Assembly: GCF_012999535.1 (NCBI RefSeq)
Contig: NZ_JABBWV010000003.1
Coordinates: 270,439-334,438, forward strand
Origin: Microbispora sp. H11081
Lineage (GTDB): Bacteria; Actinomycetota; Actinomycetes; Streptosporangiales; Streptosporangiaceae
Length of the DNA: 64,000 nt
Reading direction: 5' to 3'
Part shown: positions 50,223 to 58,594 of the stretch, one piece after another
Layout: each line of letters begins with the position of its first letter
Numbering within the stretch: the stretch's first letter is position 1
The notes under the pieces: generated by a model
What the model saw: only the letters and a program-made list of their open reading frames with translations
What the model was told of the DNA's origin: nothing
Databases searched by the model: none
Made by a program: the position numbers and the translations under genes

Positions 50223-52691
50223 ATGGATCTGTCCGATCTCGATCCTGAGCGCCTCCACCGTTCGAATGGCGAAGATGACGGCTGGTGGGATCGGCTGATC
50301 GCTGATTCTCCTTTGTGGTCCACGGACGGTTCGCTCGCCCGCGACAAGCCTGTGCACAACGCCAGTGCCACTGCCTACGAGGCCACCGCCAGCGAGGCTC
50401 CTGATGGCGGCGCTTCTGCCGGTGGGGCCGCCGGTCCTGCCGCACCGGACGGTGCCGGTCCTGCCGGTCCTGCCGGTGCGGACGCCGGTGATTCTGATGC
50501 CGGTGCCGGTGGTCCTGAGACGGGTCCTGCTGGTTCTGCTGCGGCGGGTGCCGGTGGTGGGGGTGATCGGCGGGTTCGGTCGTCGTGGGTGCTGGTGGGG
50601 TCGTTGCGGGAGTCGGCGCAGGCGCTGGCGTTGGCTCCAGTCCCGGAGGCGGTGGAGATCTGTCTGGCCGAGGCTGAGGATCTGCTGTTCGCCCGGGATC
50701 GGATCACGTGCGCGCTGGCTGAGCGGGTGGGGCGGGTGCATCGGGCGGGGCAGGCCAGACAGCATGGGCACGCCTCGACCCGGAGTTGGTTGCGGACGGC
50801 TGGGGGGATGACGGTCGGGGGTGCGGGCCGCCTTCTCGCCCTGGGGATTGAGTTGGCGCGGCTATCCACCGTGCGGGAGATGTTCGCCGCCGGACGGCTG
50901 GCGGCGGGGGTGGTGGAGGCGATCTGCGCCGCCGTTGCCGGACTCTCGGATGAGCAGGCAGGGCTGGCCGAGCCGATCCTGCTGGAGCTGGCGGGGCGGG
51001 CGGGCGCGGCGGAGGTGGCCAAGGCGGGGCGTTACCTGCGGGCGGTGCTGGACCCCGACGGCGAAGACCGCGACGAGCGTGCCGACTACGCGCGGCGGTC
51101 CCTGCGGGTGCGCCCGGGCAAGGGCGGCGGCCTGGAAGGAGAGTTCTACCTGCCGCGTGAGGCGGCGGCCCGGTTGCGGGCGCTGCTGGACGCCTACGCC
51201 CGGCCACGGGCGGAGGGCGATGACCGGTCGCTGGCGGAGCGTCAGGCGGACGCGTTCATCGCTCTGCTGGAGCAGCAGATCACCACCGAGCTTCTCGTGC
51301 TGGTCAACGCCGAGTCCCTCCCCACCGACCCTGAGCCGGAAGCTGCCCCCGACCCCGCGGCCACCACTGACCTCGAGGCCGCGTCGGGTACCGACGCCGA
51401 GCCCGCCACCGGGGGCGAGGCTGCCACCGAGCATGCGGCCGACCCGGCGACAGGCACTGACCCGGAGGCCGCCGATCCGGCGCCGGGGACCCCCGAAGGC
51501 CCGGTGCATGCCGGGATCCCCGAAGCCACCCTGGACAACCAGGACAGCGACGGCAGCGGCGACGGCGCGCAGGATGCCGGTGCGGATGAGAGCGACCGGC
51601 ACGCCGCTGATGCCAACGACATGGACGACACCGAAGACGCCGAGGACGCCGGGGACGCCGGGGACGCCGGGGTCGCGCCGGTCGGCCGGAGCGGCGAGCA
51701 CACCAGCGCTCCCGCCGAGTACGACACGCCCATCGCCGACACCACAGGTGCCAGCACGATCGGCGGTGCCAGCGGCGGCGCGGGTGGCGGCGCGGCCGGT
51801 CACCGTGACGGGCAGCCCGGCGATGATGTGACCGGCCGCGCGCAGGCGAGAACCGGGCAGCGGAGCGAGTCGCGGCAGGAACCACAGCAGAGCGACCAGG
51901 AGCGCACCGAGCGGGAGGAGAGCAAGCGGGAGCAGATCAAGCCACAGCAGGACTCGCCGCGCTCGCCGCAGCCGGGTTGGCCGATCCAGGAGGAGCCGCA
52001 GGAGAGCGCGAGGCGTAGGCAGGAGCGGAGATCGTGGGAGTCGCGGTGGGGTGAGTGGCGCTCGCCCGATCCTCCGGGGGATAGCCATGCCCATCACACT
52101 CACGCCGGGTCTCGGCCTGCGGGGGAGGTCCCGCATGCGCACAGCAGCAGTCAGCAGAGCAGCGGTGAGCAGGGCAGCGGTCAGGCACCGCGCGGCGAAC
52201 AGACACCGGGAGCAGCATCGGGAGCGTCATGGGAAGCGCCACCGGGGGCAGGCCTGGGTGCGGCGTTGGGTGCGGCGTTGGGGATGGTGCCGGGGTTGTT
52301 GCTGGCCACCGGGCAGGTGCTGCCCGTCACCAGCGTGCACCGGCTGGCCCGCACCTCCACCCTCATGCGCATCGTCATGAACGCCGACGGCCAGGTCCTC
52401 GACATGGGCCGCAAAGTCCGCCTCGCCACCCCCGCCCAGCGGCGCGCGATCTTCACCCGATACGCCACCTGCTGGATCGACGGCTGCCCGCTCCCGGCCA
52501 CCCTGTGCCAGATCGACCACGCCGACAACTGGAGCACCGGCGGCCTCACCGACCTCAAACTCCTCGGCCCGGCCTGCCAGTTCCACAACCGCGACCGCTA
52601 CCAGCACCCCCACCGCTACACCCGCCACAAGATCGGCAAAGACCGCTGGGCCTTCACCTACCACGGCCGCACCAGACGGGCGCGGGAATGA
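50223..52691 (+). CDS. DUF222 / HNH endonuclease domain protein
   Basis: 822 residues; GGGAGG lies just before the ATG at 50223. Acidic N-terminus, Gly/Ala-rich linker, DUF222 helical domain (about 115-360; RTAGGMTVGGAGRLLALG, VVEAICAAVAGL), then an unusually long low-complexity linker (about 360-690; Asp/Ala/Thr-rich then Gln/Arg/Glu-rich). The C-terminal HNH domain has CWIDGCPLPATLCQIDHADNW and GPACQFHNRDRYQ, giving a CxxxxC...H...H...N pattern. This is the 13E12-repeat-like family widespread in actinobacteria, with probable DNA endonuclease activity of unknown role. A 9-bp repeat (GGGGACGCC) near 51645-51672 encodes an AGD repeat. Confidence 0.92.
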   Translation: MDLSDLDPERLHRSNGEDDGWWDRLIADSPLWSTDGSLARDKPVHNASATAYEATASEAPDGGASAGGAAGPAAPDGAGPAGPAGADAGDSDAGAGGPETGPAGSAAAGAGGGGDRRVRSSWVLVGSLRESAQALALAPVPEAVEICLAEAEDLLFARDRITCALAERVGRVHRAGQARQHGHASTRSWLRTAGGMTVGGAGRLLALGIELARLSTVREMFAAGRLAAGVVEAICAAVAGLSDEQAGLAEPILLELAGRAGAAEVAKAGRYLRAVLDPDGEDRDERADYARRSLRVRPGKGGGLEGEFYLPREAAARLRALLDAYARPRAEGDDRSLAERQADAFIALLEQQITTELLVLVNAESLPTDPEPEAAPDPAATTDLEAASGTDAEPATGGEAATEHAADPATGTDPEAADPAPGTPEGPVHAGIPEATLDNQDSDGSGDGAQDAGADESDRHAADANDMDDTEDAEDAGDAGDAGVAPVGRSGEHTSAPAEYDTPIADTTGASTIGGASGGAGGGAAGHRDGQPGDDVTGRAQARTGQRSESRQEPQQSDQERTEREESKREQIKPQQDSPRSPQPGWPIQEEPQESARRRQERRSWESRWGEWRSPDPPGDSHAHHTHAGSRPAGEVPHAHSSSQQSSGEQGSGQAPRGEQTPGAASGASWEAPPGAGLGAALGAALGMVPGLLLATGQVLPVTSVHRLARTSTLMRIVMNADGQVLDMGRKVRLATPAQRRAIFTRYATCWIDGCPLPATLCQIDHADNWSTGGLTDLKLLGPACQFHNRDRYQHPHRYTRHKIGKDRWAFTYHGRTRRARE

Positions 52692-52787
52692 CGCCCACCA
52701 TGACCAGGGCAGCGGTAGCCGATCAGGTCGTCTGCTACACCAGCGCCCGCTACGCCGCGGAGGCCGGCTCGCCCGTGGAGGGATGAG

Positions 52788-53630
52788 CTACTCGAACAGG
52801 CCGGGCGGCGGGACGGGTGCGAGGACGGAGTCGCCGTCGCGGATGGGAGCGGCCCCCGCGACCAGCCGGGTGAGGTCCTCGTCGGCCACGCAGCGGGCCT
52901 GTGTGAGGCCGCCGGCCGCCTTCCTGGTGAGTCCCTCGACCGGCAGGTCGCCGGGAGAGGCAGCCAGAATGACGTTACCGAACCTGCGCCCGCGCAGGAT
53001 GCCGGGCTCGGCCAGCAGCGCGACGTGGGGGAAGACCCGGCTCACGGTGGAGGCGACGCGCTTGACGAAGGGCAGGCCCTTACCGTCCGCCACGTTGATC
53101 AGGGCCGTGCCGGAGGGGCGCACCACGCGCGCGATCTCCGCCATGTACTCGACGGTCGCCAGCTCGACGGGCATCGTCGCGCCCGTGAAGGCGTCGAGCA
53201 CGAACAGGTCGGCCGAGTCGTCCGCGAGGTCCTTCGTGGCCGCGCGGCCGTCCATCACCCGGACTTTCAGCCGGGGCACCGACTTGAGGCTGAGCTGGTC
53301 GCGGACGAGCTGGACCAGTGCGGCGTCCAGCTCCACCACGATGTGCCGGGAGCCGGGCCGCCGCGCGGAGACATAACGGGGGATCGTGCAGGCCCCGCCG
53401 CCGATGTGTACGGCGTCGAGCGGGCCTTCGGGCAGGCAGTCGATCACGCTCGCCATGAGCTGGGTGTAGGAGAAATCCAGATAGGTGGGATCGGTCAGGT
53501 CCACGTACGACTGGGGGACGCCGTCCCTGATCAGCATCCACCCGTCCGGCCGGTCGAGGTCGCGCAGGAGCTCCACCTCGCCGAAGGTCACCGGATAGCG
53601 GCCTGGCAACGGTTCTCTGCTCCTTGCCAC
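52788..53630 (-). CDS. spermidine-synthase-like methyltransferase-fold protein
   Basis: 280 residues from a GTG (AAGGAG 6 nt upstream). Spermine/spermidine synthase fold: TYLDFSYTQLM (aminopropyl-acceptor region), nucleotide-binding AVHIGGGACTIPRYV, VVELDAALVQLV and LFVLDAFTGATMP in the position of the catalytic Asp. The stand-alone actinobacterial form has no fused membrane domain and no decarboxylase neighbour, so polyamine synthesis is uncertain. It is divergent from the penicillin-binding protein gene, 32 bp away. Confidence 0.9.
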   Translation of the reverse strand: MARSREPLPGRYPVTFGEVELLRDLDRPDGWMLIRDGVPQSYVDLTDPTYLDFSYTQLMASVIDCLPEGPLDAVHIGGGACTIPRYVSARRPGSRHIVVELDAALVQLVRDQLSLKSVPRLKVRVMDGRAATKDLADDSADLFVLDAFTGATMPVELATVEYMAEIARVVRPSGTALINVADGKGLPFVKRVASTVSRVFPHVALLAEPGILRGRRFGNVILAASPGDLPVEGLTRKAAGGLTQARCVADEDLTRLVAGAAPIRDGDSVLAPVPPPGLFE

Positions 53631-53662
53631 CTATGACTCCTTTCGCGTGATATGAGAACCGT

Positions 53663-55318
53663 ATGCGGAACAGGGCCCTGCTCGCCCTCGTCATGGTCGC
53701 CGCGGCCATCTTCGTCTTCGGCGTTGTCGGACTCATTGTGTCCGGCAGTCAGGGGCCATCCTCGGACTTCGTCGCCGCGCCGCGCGGGACGCTCGCGCCC
53801 GCTGGCCCGCAGACGCTCCAGCTTCGCCCCGACTCGTCTCCCGAGCCGTCCCCCGAGGGCTCCCCGGAAGGCTCTCCGGGCGAGACGGCGGCTGCCTACT
53901 TCCAGGCGTGGGTCAAGGGCGACTACAGCGCCATGCGCGAGCTGGTCGACGAGCCTCCCGACGACTTCGCCGACCAGCATCGCGCGTTCGAGGACGTCGC
54001 GCTGTCCCGCTCGCTGCGGATCACGGTCGGCGACATGGTCCGCACCGGGGACGAGACCGCCGAGATCCCGTTCACGCAGGAGCGTGACGAGCAGGACGTC
54101 GGCACCTGGCGCTTCGACTCCAGCCTGCATCTGGCCGTACGCGACCTCACCTGGAAGGTGCTCTGGACCCCCGCCGTCCTGCATCCGGAGATCCAGCCGG
54201 GTGGCAGTCTCGTCAGGGCCGAGCCGCAGGTGGGGCCGCTGCGGCCGGTGACCAGGGGAGGGCGGGAGTTCCCGCAGAACTCGGGCGCCGAGGCGTACAT
54301 CGAGCACCTGATGAGCCAGGGAGTCGCGCCCACGGGAGGCGTGGCCGTGGGGTGGGCGCTGGCGGTCGAGAATCCGGGCCTGCCGGCGAAGACCGTGCTC
54401 TCCTACAAGCCGGACAAGCGGCCGGTCGGCGTACGGACGACGATCGACTACACGGTGCAGGCCGCGGCGGCCCAGGCGCTGGACGGCGTGCAGCGCGGCG
54501 CCATCGTGGCCGTACGGTCGTCGACCGGTGAGGTCCTGGCCGTCGCCGACCGCTTGGGCGGCCGGGGGGCGTTCGAGCGCAAGTACCCCCCCGGCTCGAC
54601 GTTCAAGACGATCACGGCGGCGGCGCTGCTGAACAACGGGCTGTCCTCGGACAGCACGGTGGACTGCCCAGCGGTCTACCAGATCCCCATGAACCGGGCG
54701 ATCCACAACTATCGCAACGAGAACCACGGGACGCTCACGCTGCGGCAGGCGTTCGCCCTGTCGTGCAACACCACGTTCGCCCGGCTGACGATCGAGCGGC
54801 TGAGCGGTGACACGCTGGTCGAGCAGGCCAAGGCGTTCGGCTTCACAGTGTCGGGGGAGAGCGGCGGCATGAGCACGTGCGGCAGCCTCCTGCGGCCGGA
54901 GAACCCGGACGCGCTCGCCGAGGACTCCTTCGGCCAGGGCACGGTCGAGGCGACCCCGCTCTGCATGGCGCTGGTCGCCGCCGCCGTGGAGAGCGGCGAG
55001 TGGCGGCCGGCCCGCCCGCTGGCGGACGAGGAGCAGCAGGGGGAGCTGCCGCAGAACGTGCCGTTGCCTTCGAACGTGGCGGAAGGGCTGCGTTCGCTGA
55101 TGAGCGCGGTCACGGTGGACGGGACCGCCGCCGGCTCGGAGCTGCCCCAGGGCGTCGCGGGCAAGACCGGCACCGCCGAGGACGGACAGGGCGGGCAGGA
55201 CCACGCCTGGTTCATCGGCTATCGGGGTGATCTCGCCTTCGCCGTGTTCGTGGAGCACGGCGGCACCGGCCGTAGTGCCGCCGTGCCCATCGCCGCCCGC
55301 TTCCTGAAGGCCCTGTAG
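53663..55318 (+). CDS. penicillin-binding transpeptidase with NTF2-like domain
   Basis: 551 residues. An N-terminal membrane anchor (about 5-27) is followed by a Pro/Ser/Glu-rich linker with an EGSPEGSP repeat, a MecA_N/NTF2-like domain (about 75-180), a dimerisation region, then the transpeptidase domain (about 260-551). It has the SxxK motif in PPGSTFK, SxN in SCNTTF and KTG in GKTGTAE. It is a class B PBP that crosslinks peptidoglycan on the outer face of the membrane. It lacks PASTA domains. Its relation to division or sporulation is not shown. Confidence 0.94.
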   Translation: MRNRALLALVMVAAAIFVFGVVGLIVSGSQGPSSDFVAAPRGTLAPAGPQTLQLRPDSSPEPSPEGSPEGSPGETAAAYFQAWVKGDYSAMRELVDEPPDDFADQHRAFEDVALSRSLRITVGDMVRTGDETAEIPFTQERDEQDVGTWRFDSSLHLAVRDLTWKVLWTPAVLHPEIQPGGSLVRAEPQVGPLRPVTRGGREFPQNSGAEAYIEHLMSQGVAPTGGVAVGWALAVENPGLPAKTVLSYKPDKRPVGVRTTIDYTVQAAAAQALDGVQRGAIVAVRSSTGEVLAVADRLGGRGAFERKYPPGSTFKTITAAALLNNGLSSDSTVDCPAVYQIPMNRAIHNYRNENHGTLTLRQAFALSCNTTFARLTIERLSGDTLVEQAKAFGFTVSGESGGMSTCGSLLRPENPDALAEDSFGQGTVEATPLCMALVAAAVESGEWRPARPLADEEQQGELPQNVPLPSNVAEGLRSLMSAVTVDGTAAGSELPQGVAGKTGTAEDGQGGQDHAWFIGYRGDLAFAVFVEHGGTGRSAAVPIAARFLKAL

Positions 55319-55350
55319 ATCAGTTCACAGCCCAGTTCACGGGCCAGGGC

Positions 55351-56706
55351 TCAGGCGACCAGGTCGGCCACTGCCGCGGCGAACACCTCGTGGTGGAGGT
55401 CCACGTCGGCCTCGGTGGTGGCGGGGGACATCAGCGCCATGTTGTGGAACGGCGTGAGCAGCACGCCCCGGTTGGCGAGATAGACGTGCAGGTAGTCGTC
55501 CAGGTCGGGGTCGCCCGCGGCGTTCGACTCGCCGCCGTTGCGTGGGGCCGGGCTGGTGAAGCGATACTCGGCGCGCGCTCCGAGCTGGGTGACCGACCAC
55601 GGCAGGCCGTGGGCGTCGATCACCTCCTGGACGCCCTTGGTGAAGCGCGTCGCCAGCTCGGTCATGGCGGCGAACGCGTCGTCGGTGAGCACGTGCTCCA
55701 GCGTCGCGCGCATCGCGGCGACCGAGAGGGCGTTGCCCGCCAGGGTGCCGCCGACGCCGCCCATGTCGACCAGGTCGAGCCCTTCCATCGCCTCGATGCG
55801 CGCCGCGACCTCGGCGGACAGGCCGTACCCGCCGCTCGGGATGCCGCCGCCGATCGCCTTGCCGATCGTGACGATGTCGGGGTGCAGGTCCCAGGCCTTC
55901 GTGCAGCCGCCCGGTCCCGCCGAGAAGGTGTGCGTCTCGTCGTTGATCAGCAGGCTGCCGTGCCGCCGGGTCAGCTCCCGTACGCCCTCCAGGTAGCCGG
56001 GCTCGGGCAGCACGATGCCGATGTTGGTGAGGGCCGGCTCCATGAGGACCGCCGCGACGTCGCCGTACGCCAGTTCGCGCTCCAGCGAGGACAGGTCGTT
56101 GAACTCGACGACGCGTGAGGTGACGGTGGGGTCGACCGGCGCGCCGACGTTGCCCTCGCGGGACTCCTGCCGCCCGTCAGGGCCGACCACGATCAGGACC
56201 TCGTCGACGCTGCCGTGGTAGCAGTAGCTGTTCACGAGGATCTTGGGCCTGCCGGTGATCGCCCTGGCCAGCCGGATCGCCCACCGGTTGGCGTCGGTGG
56301 CCGTCAGCGAGAAGCTCCAGTAGGGCAGGCCGAAGCGCCGGGCCAGCTCGGCGCCGACCCAGGCGGCGTCCTCGGTCGGCATCATGACCGTCGCGCCGCC
56401 GCGCCGGCCGAACCGGTCGGCCACCGCCTCGACCGTGGCCCGGGGCGAGTGCCCCGCCATCGCGCCGGTGTCGCCGAGGCAGAGGTCGACGTACTCGTGG
56501 CCGTCCAGGTCGGTGACGCGGGCGCCGCGGGCCTCGGCCAGGTACAGGGGGAAGCCCGCCGCGGTCTTGTTCATCCATGTCATCGGGACGCCGCCGAACA
56601 GGTGGCCTCTCGCCTGCTCGTACGCGGCGGCCGAGCGCGGGTTGCGGGCCCGGAACGTGCCGCGCTCGCGGTCGAGGAGCCGGGCCAGGCGAGTACGGTC
56701 GATCAT
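55351..56706 (-). CDS. PLP-dependent class III aminotransferase (glutamate-1-semialdehyde mutase-like)
   Basis: 451 residues from the ATG at 56706 (AGGGA close upstream). Fold-type I class III features: HEYVDLCLGDTGAMAGHSP, LLINDETHTFSAGPGG and the PLP-lysine in TIGKAIGGGIPSGGYG, with GGVGGTLAGNALS downstream. It resembles the GSA-aminomutase branch, but gene context (divergent from lysine 6-aminotransferase) points to amino acid or diamine metabolism rather than haem. Three 11-bp-spaced repeats lie just upstream of its start. Confidence 0.92.
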   Translation of the reverse strand: MIDRTRLARLLDRERGTFRARNPRSAAAYEQARGHLFGGVPMTWMNKTAAGFPLYLAEARGARVTDLDGHEYVDLCLGDTGAMAGHSPRATVEAVADRFGRRGGATVMMPTEDAAWVGAELARRFGLPYWSFSLTATDANRWAIRLARAITGRPKILVNSYCYHGSVDEVLIVVGPDGRQESREGNVGAPVDPTVTSRVVEFNDLSSLERELAYGDVAAVLMEPALTNIGIVLPEPGYLEGVRELTRRHGSLLINDETHTFSAGPGGCTKAWDLHPDIVTIGKAIGGGIPSGGYGLSAEVAARIEAMEGLDLVDMGGVGGTLAGNALSVAAMRATLEHVLTDDAFAAMTELATRFTKGVQEVIDAHGLPWSVTQLGARAEYRFTSPAPRNGGESNAAGDPDLDDYLHVYLANRGVLLTPFHNMALMSPATTEADVDLHHEVFAAAVADLVA

Positions 56707-56721
56707 CTTCCCTGCCTTAAA

Positions 56722-56752
56722 AGGATCACTCAAAGATCGCTTATAGATCGCT
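56722..56752. repeat. three 11-bp-phased direct repeats upstream of an aminotransferase
   Basis: On the minus strand: GAGCGATCTAT, AAGCGATCTTT and GAGTGATCCTT follow each other with an exact 11-bp period (GATC at 56724, 56735 and 56746 on the plus strand). They cover the probable promoter/leader just before the ATG at 56706. This may be a regulator-binding iteron. Confidence 0.6.
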
Positions 56753-56826
56753 CATTCGGCGTTAGACCGCAGGATCTGCACGCAAAAGTACACAAAGACC
56801 CCAAGTTTCGTCACCTGGTGGGCGGG

Positions 56827-56880
56827 ATGAAAGATGTCCTCCGTGGGTGCTATCTAAGAGAAAACTGTTCACATAGATAG
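56827..56880 (+). other. possible short leader ORF upstream of the lysine aminotransferase
   Basis: ATG to TAG, 17 codons (MKDVLRGCYLRENCSHR), preceded by GGTGGGCGGG. An inverted repeat GCTATCT (56849-56855) / AGATAGC (56875-56881) lies within it, so the stop codon sits in the downstream arm. It could be a leader peptide or simply an operator. The evidence is positional only. Confidence 0.3.
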
Positions 56881-56928
56881 CCCTGAATGGGGGAATAATC
56901 TCGTATCCCAGCATGACACGGAGGTGAA

Positions 56929-58218
56929 ATGGACCCCACCGCCGTACACGACGTCCTCGCGCGGCACCTGCTCGTCGACGGTTACCGCCTGGTGCTCGAC
57001 CTGGACCGGAGCGCCGGCTCCTGGGTGGTCGACGCCCGTGATGACCGGAGGTATCTGGACTTCTACACGTTCTTCGCGTCGTCGCCGCTGGGGGTGAACC
57101 CGTTCACCGACGACCCGGACTTCGTGGCGCTGCTCGGCCGGGTCGCCGCCAACAAGCCGGCGAACTCCGACATGTACACCGTCCACCTCGCCGAGTTCGT
57201 GGAGACGTTCCGGCGCGTGCTCGGCGATCCCGAACTGCCGCACCTGTTCTTCGTCGAGGGCGGGTCGGCGGCCGTGGAGAACGCGCTCAAGTGCGCCTTC
57301 GACTGGAAGAGCCGCTGGAACGAGGCCCACGGCCGCCATCCCGGCCTCGGCACCCGCGTCCTCCACCTCACCCGGGCCTTCCACGGCCGCGGCGGCTACA
57401 CGCTCTCGCTCACCAACACGGACCCGGTCAAGACCGACAGATTCCCCCGGTTCTGCTGGCCGCGCGTCGACGTCCCCGCCATCCACTTCGGGGACGTGGA
57501 ACGGGCCGAGGAGCGCGCGCTGGCGCAGGCCAGGGACGCGTTCGAGCGGTTCCGCCACGACATCGCCTGCTTCATCGCGGAGCCGATCCAGGGTGAGGGC
57601 GGCGACAACCACATGCGCCCCGAGTTCCTCCAGGCGATGCAGGCGCTCTGCCACGAGCACGAGGCCCTGTTCGTCGTGGACGAGGTGCAGACCGGCGTCG
57701 GCCTGACCGGCACCCCCTGGGCGTACCAGCAGTTGGGGCTGGCTCCGGACATCGTGGTCTTCGCGAAGAAGGTCCAGGTCGGTGGCCTCATGGCGGGCCG
57801 CAGAGTGGATCTCGTGCCCGACAACGTGTTCCGGGTGAGCGGCAGGATCAACTCCACCTGGGGCGGCGGCCTGGTCGACATGGTCCGCTCCCGCCGCATC
57901 CTGGAAATCATCGAACGGGACGGCCTGATCCCCAGGGCGGCCATCCTCGGCGAGAAACTGCTGGGCGCGCTGCGTGGGCTGGAGGCCGACGGCCTGGTCG
58001 CCAACGCCCGCGGACGTGGGCTGATGTGCGCCTTCGACGTCCCCGACCCCGCCGGGCTGGTCTCCAGGCTCAGGGAGGAGCACGCGATCCTGGTGCTGCG
58101 CTGCGGCGAACGGTCGGTGCGGCTGCGCCCGGCGCTGTCCGTCCAGCCCGACGAGCTCGAGTACGGGCTCGCCGGACTCCGCGCGGCTCTCGAAGGGTCC
58201 GGCAGGTCAGTCCTTTGA
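56929..58218 (+). CDS. lat: L-lysine 6-transaminase
   Basis: 429 residues; GGAGGTGA precedes the ATG. A close match in layout to actinobacterial lysine epsilon-aminotransferase: [15 protein letters not shown] and [16 protein letters not shown] at the N-terminus, [45 protein letters not shown] and PLP-lysine in [11 protein letters not shown]. It converts lysine and 2-oxoglutarate to aminoadipate semialdehyde (piperideine-6-carboxylate) and glutamate. In cephamycin producers it starts antibiotic synthesis, but no beta-lactam genes are here, so lysine catabolism or starvation response is more likely. Confidence 0.95.
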   Translation: MDPTAVHDVLARHLLVDGYRLVLDLDRSAGSWVVDARDDRRYLDFYTFFASSPLGVNPFTDDPDFVALLGRVAANKPANSDMYTVHLAEFVETFRRVLGDPELPHLFFVEGGSAAVENALKCAFDWKSRWNEAHGRHPGLGTRVLHLTRAFHGRGGYTLSLTNTDPVKTDRFPRFCWPRVDVPAIHFGDVERAEERALAQARDAFERFRHDIACFIAEPIQGEGGDNHMRPEFLQAMQALCHEHEALFVVDEVQTGVGLTGTPWAYQQLGLAPDIVVFAKKVQVGGLMAGRRVDLVPDNVFRVSGRINSTWGGGLVDMVRSRRILEIIERDGLIPRAAILGEKLLGALRGLEADGLVANARGRGLMCAFDVPDPAGLVSRLREEHAILVLRCGERSVRLRPALSVQPDELEYGLAGLRAALEGSGRSVL

Positions 58219-58446
58219 CGAGGGCTCGGACTCGCCGCGCCAGCGGCAGATCGCCCTGACCCGCGACTCCACCCCGAGCTTGGCGTAGATGCGGTTCACG
58301 TGGTTCTTCACGGTCTTCTCGCTGAGGAACAGCCGCTGGGCGATCTCGCCATTGGAGTGACCTGTCGCGATCAGCTCCATGACCTCGGTCTCCCGTTTGC
58401 TCAGCCCCAGGTCGTGTCCCGGCGTGGTGCGGTCGTCGATTCTCAT
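58207..58446 (-). CDS. stand-alone LuxR-type HTH protein
   Basis: 79 residues from the ATG at 58446 (GGAGG 5 nt upstream); a GTG at 58527 would add 27 residues without a site. Essentially only a GerE/LuxR helix-turn-helix: [23 protein letters not shown], then [21 protein letters not shown]. There is no receiver or sensor domain, as in GerE. It overlaps the convergent lat gene by 12 bp and so may influence or be influenced by it through antisense transcription. The target is unknown. Confidence 0.85.
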   Translation of the reverse strand: MRIDDRTTPGHDLGLSKRETEVMELIATGHSNGEIAQRLFLSEKTVKNHVNRIYAKLGVESRVRAICRWRGESEPSSKD

Positions 58447-58594
58447 CCGGCCTCCGTCGAAGACGTCAGAGATCGCCGAGGCCCCCGCACGGCGGTTGTG
58501 AGCGAGAGCATAACCCGTAATATCCACCTTTGGGGCAAAGCGTGTTTACTTGCCCGCGTCAACGCCTCCACACGCCGTGACGGTCTCAGGACGC

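Noticed and set aside
49847..50248. Open plus-strand frame before the HNH gene with a faint cysteinyl-tRNA-synthetase-like phrase
   Set aside because: Only about 15 residues look familiar, no flanking agreement, no start with a ribosome-binding site.
52688..52786. 32-codon ORF overlapping the HNH stop by ATGA
   Set aside because: The overlap is suggestive of coupling, but the peptide has no recognisable feature and its codon use is unlike neighbouring genes.
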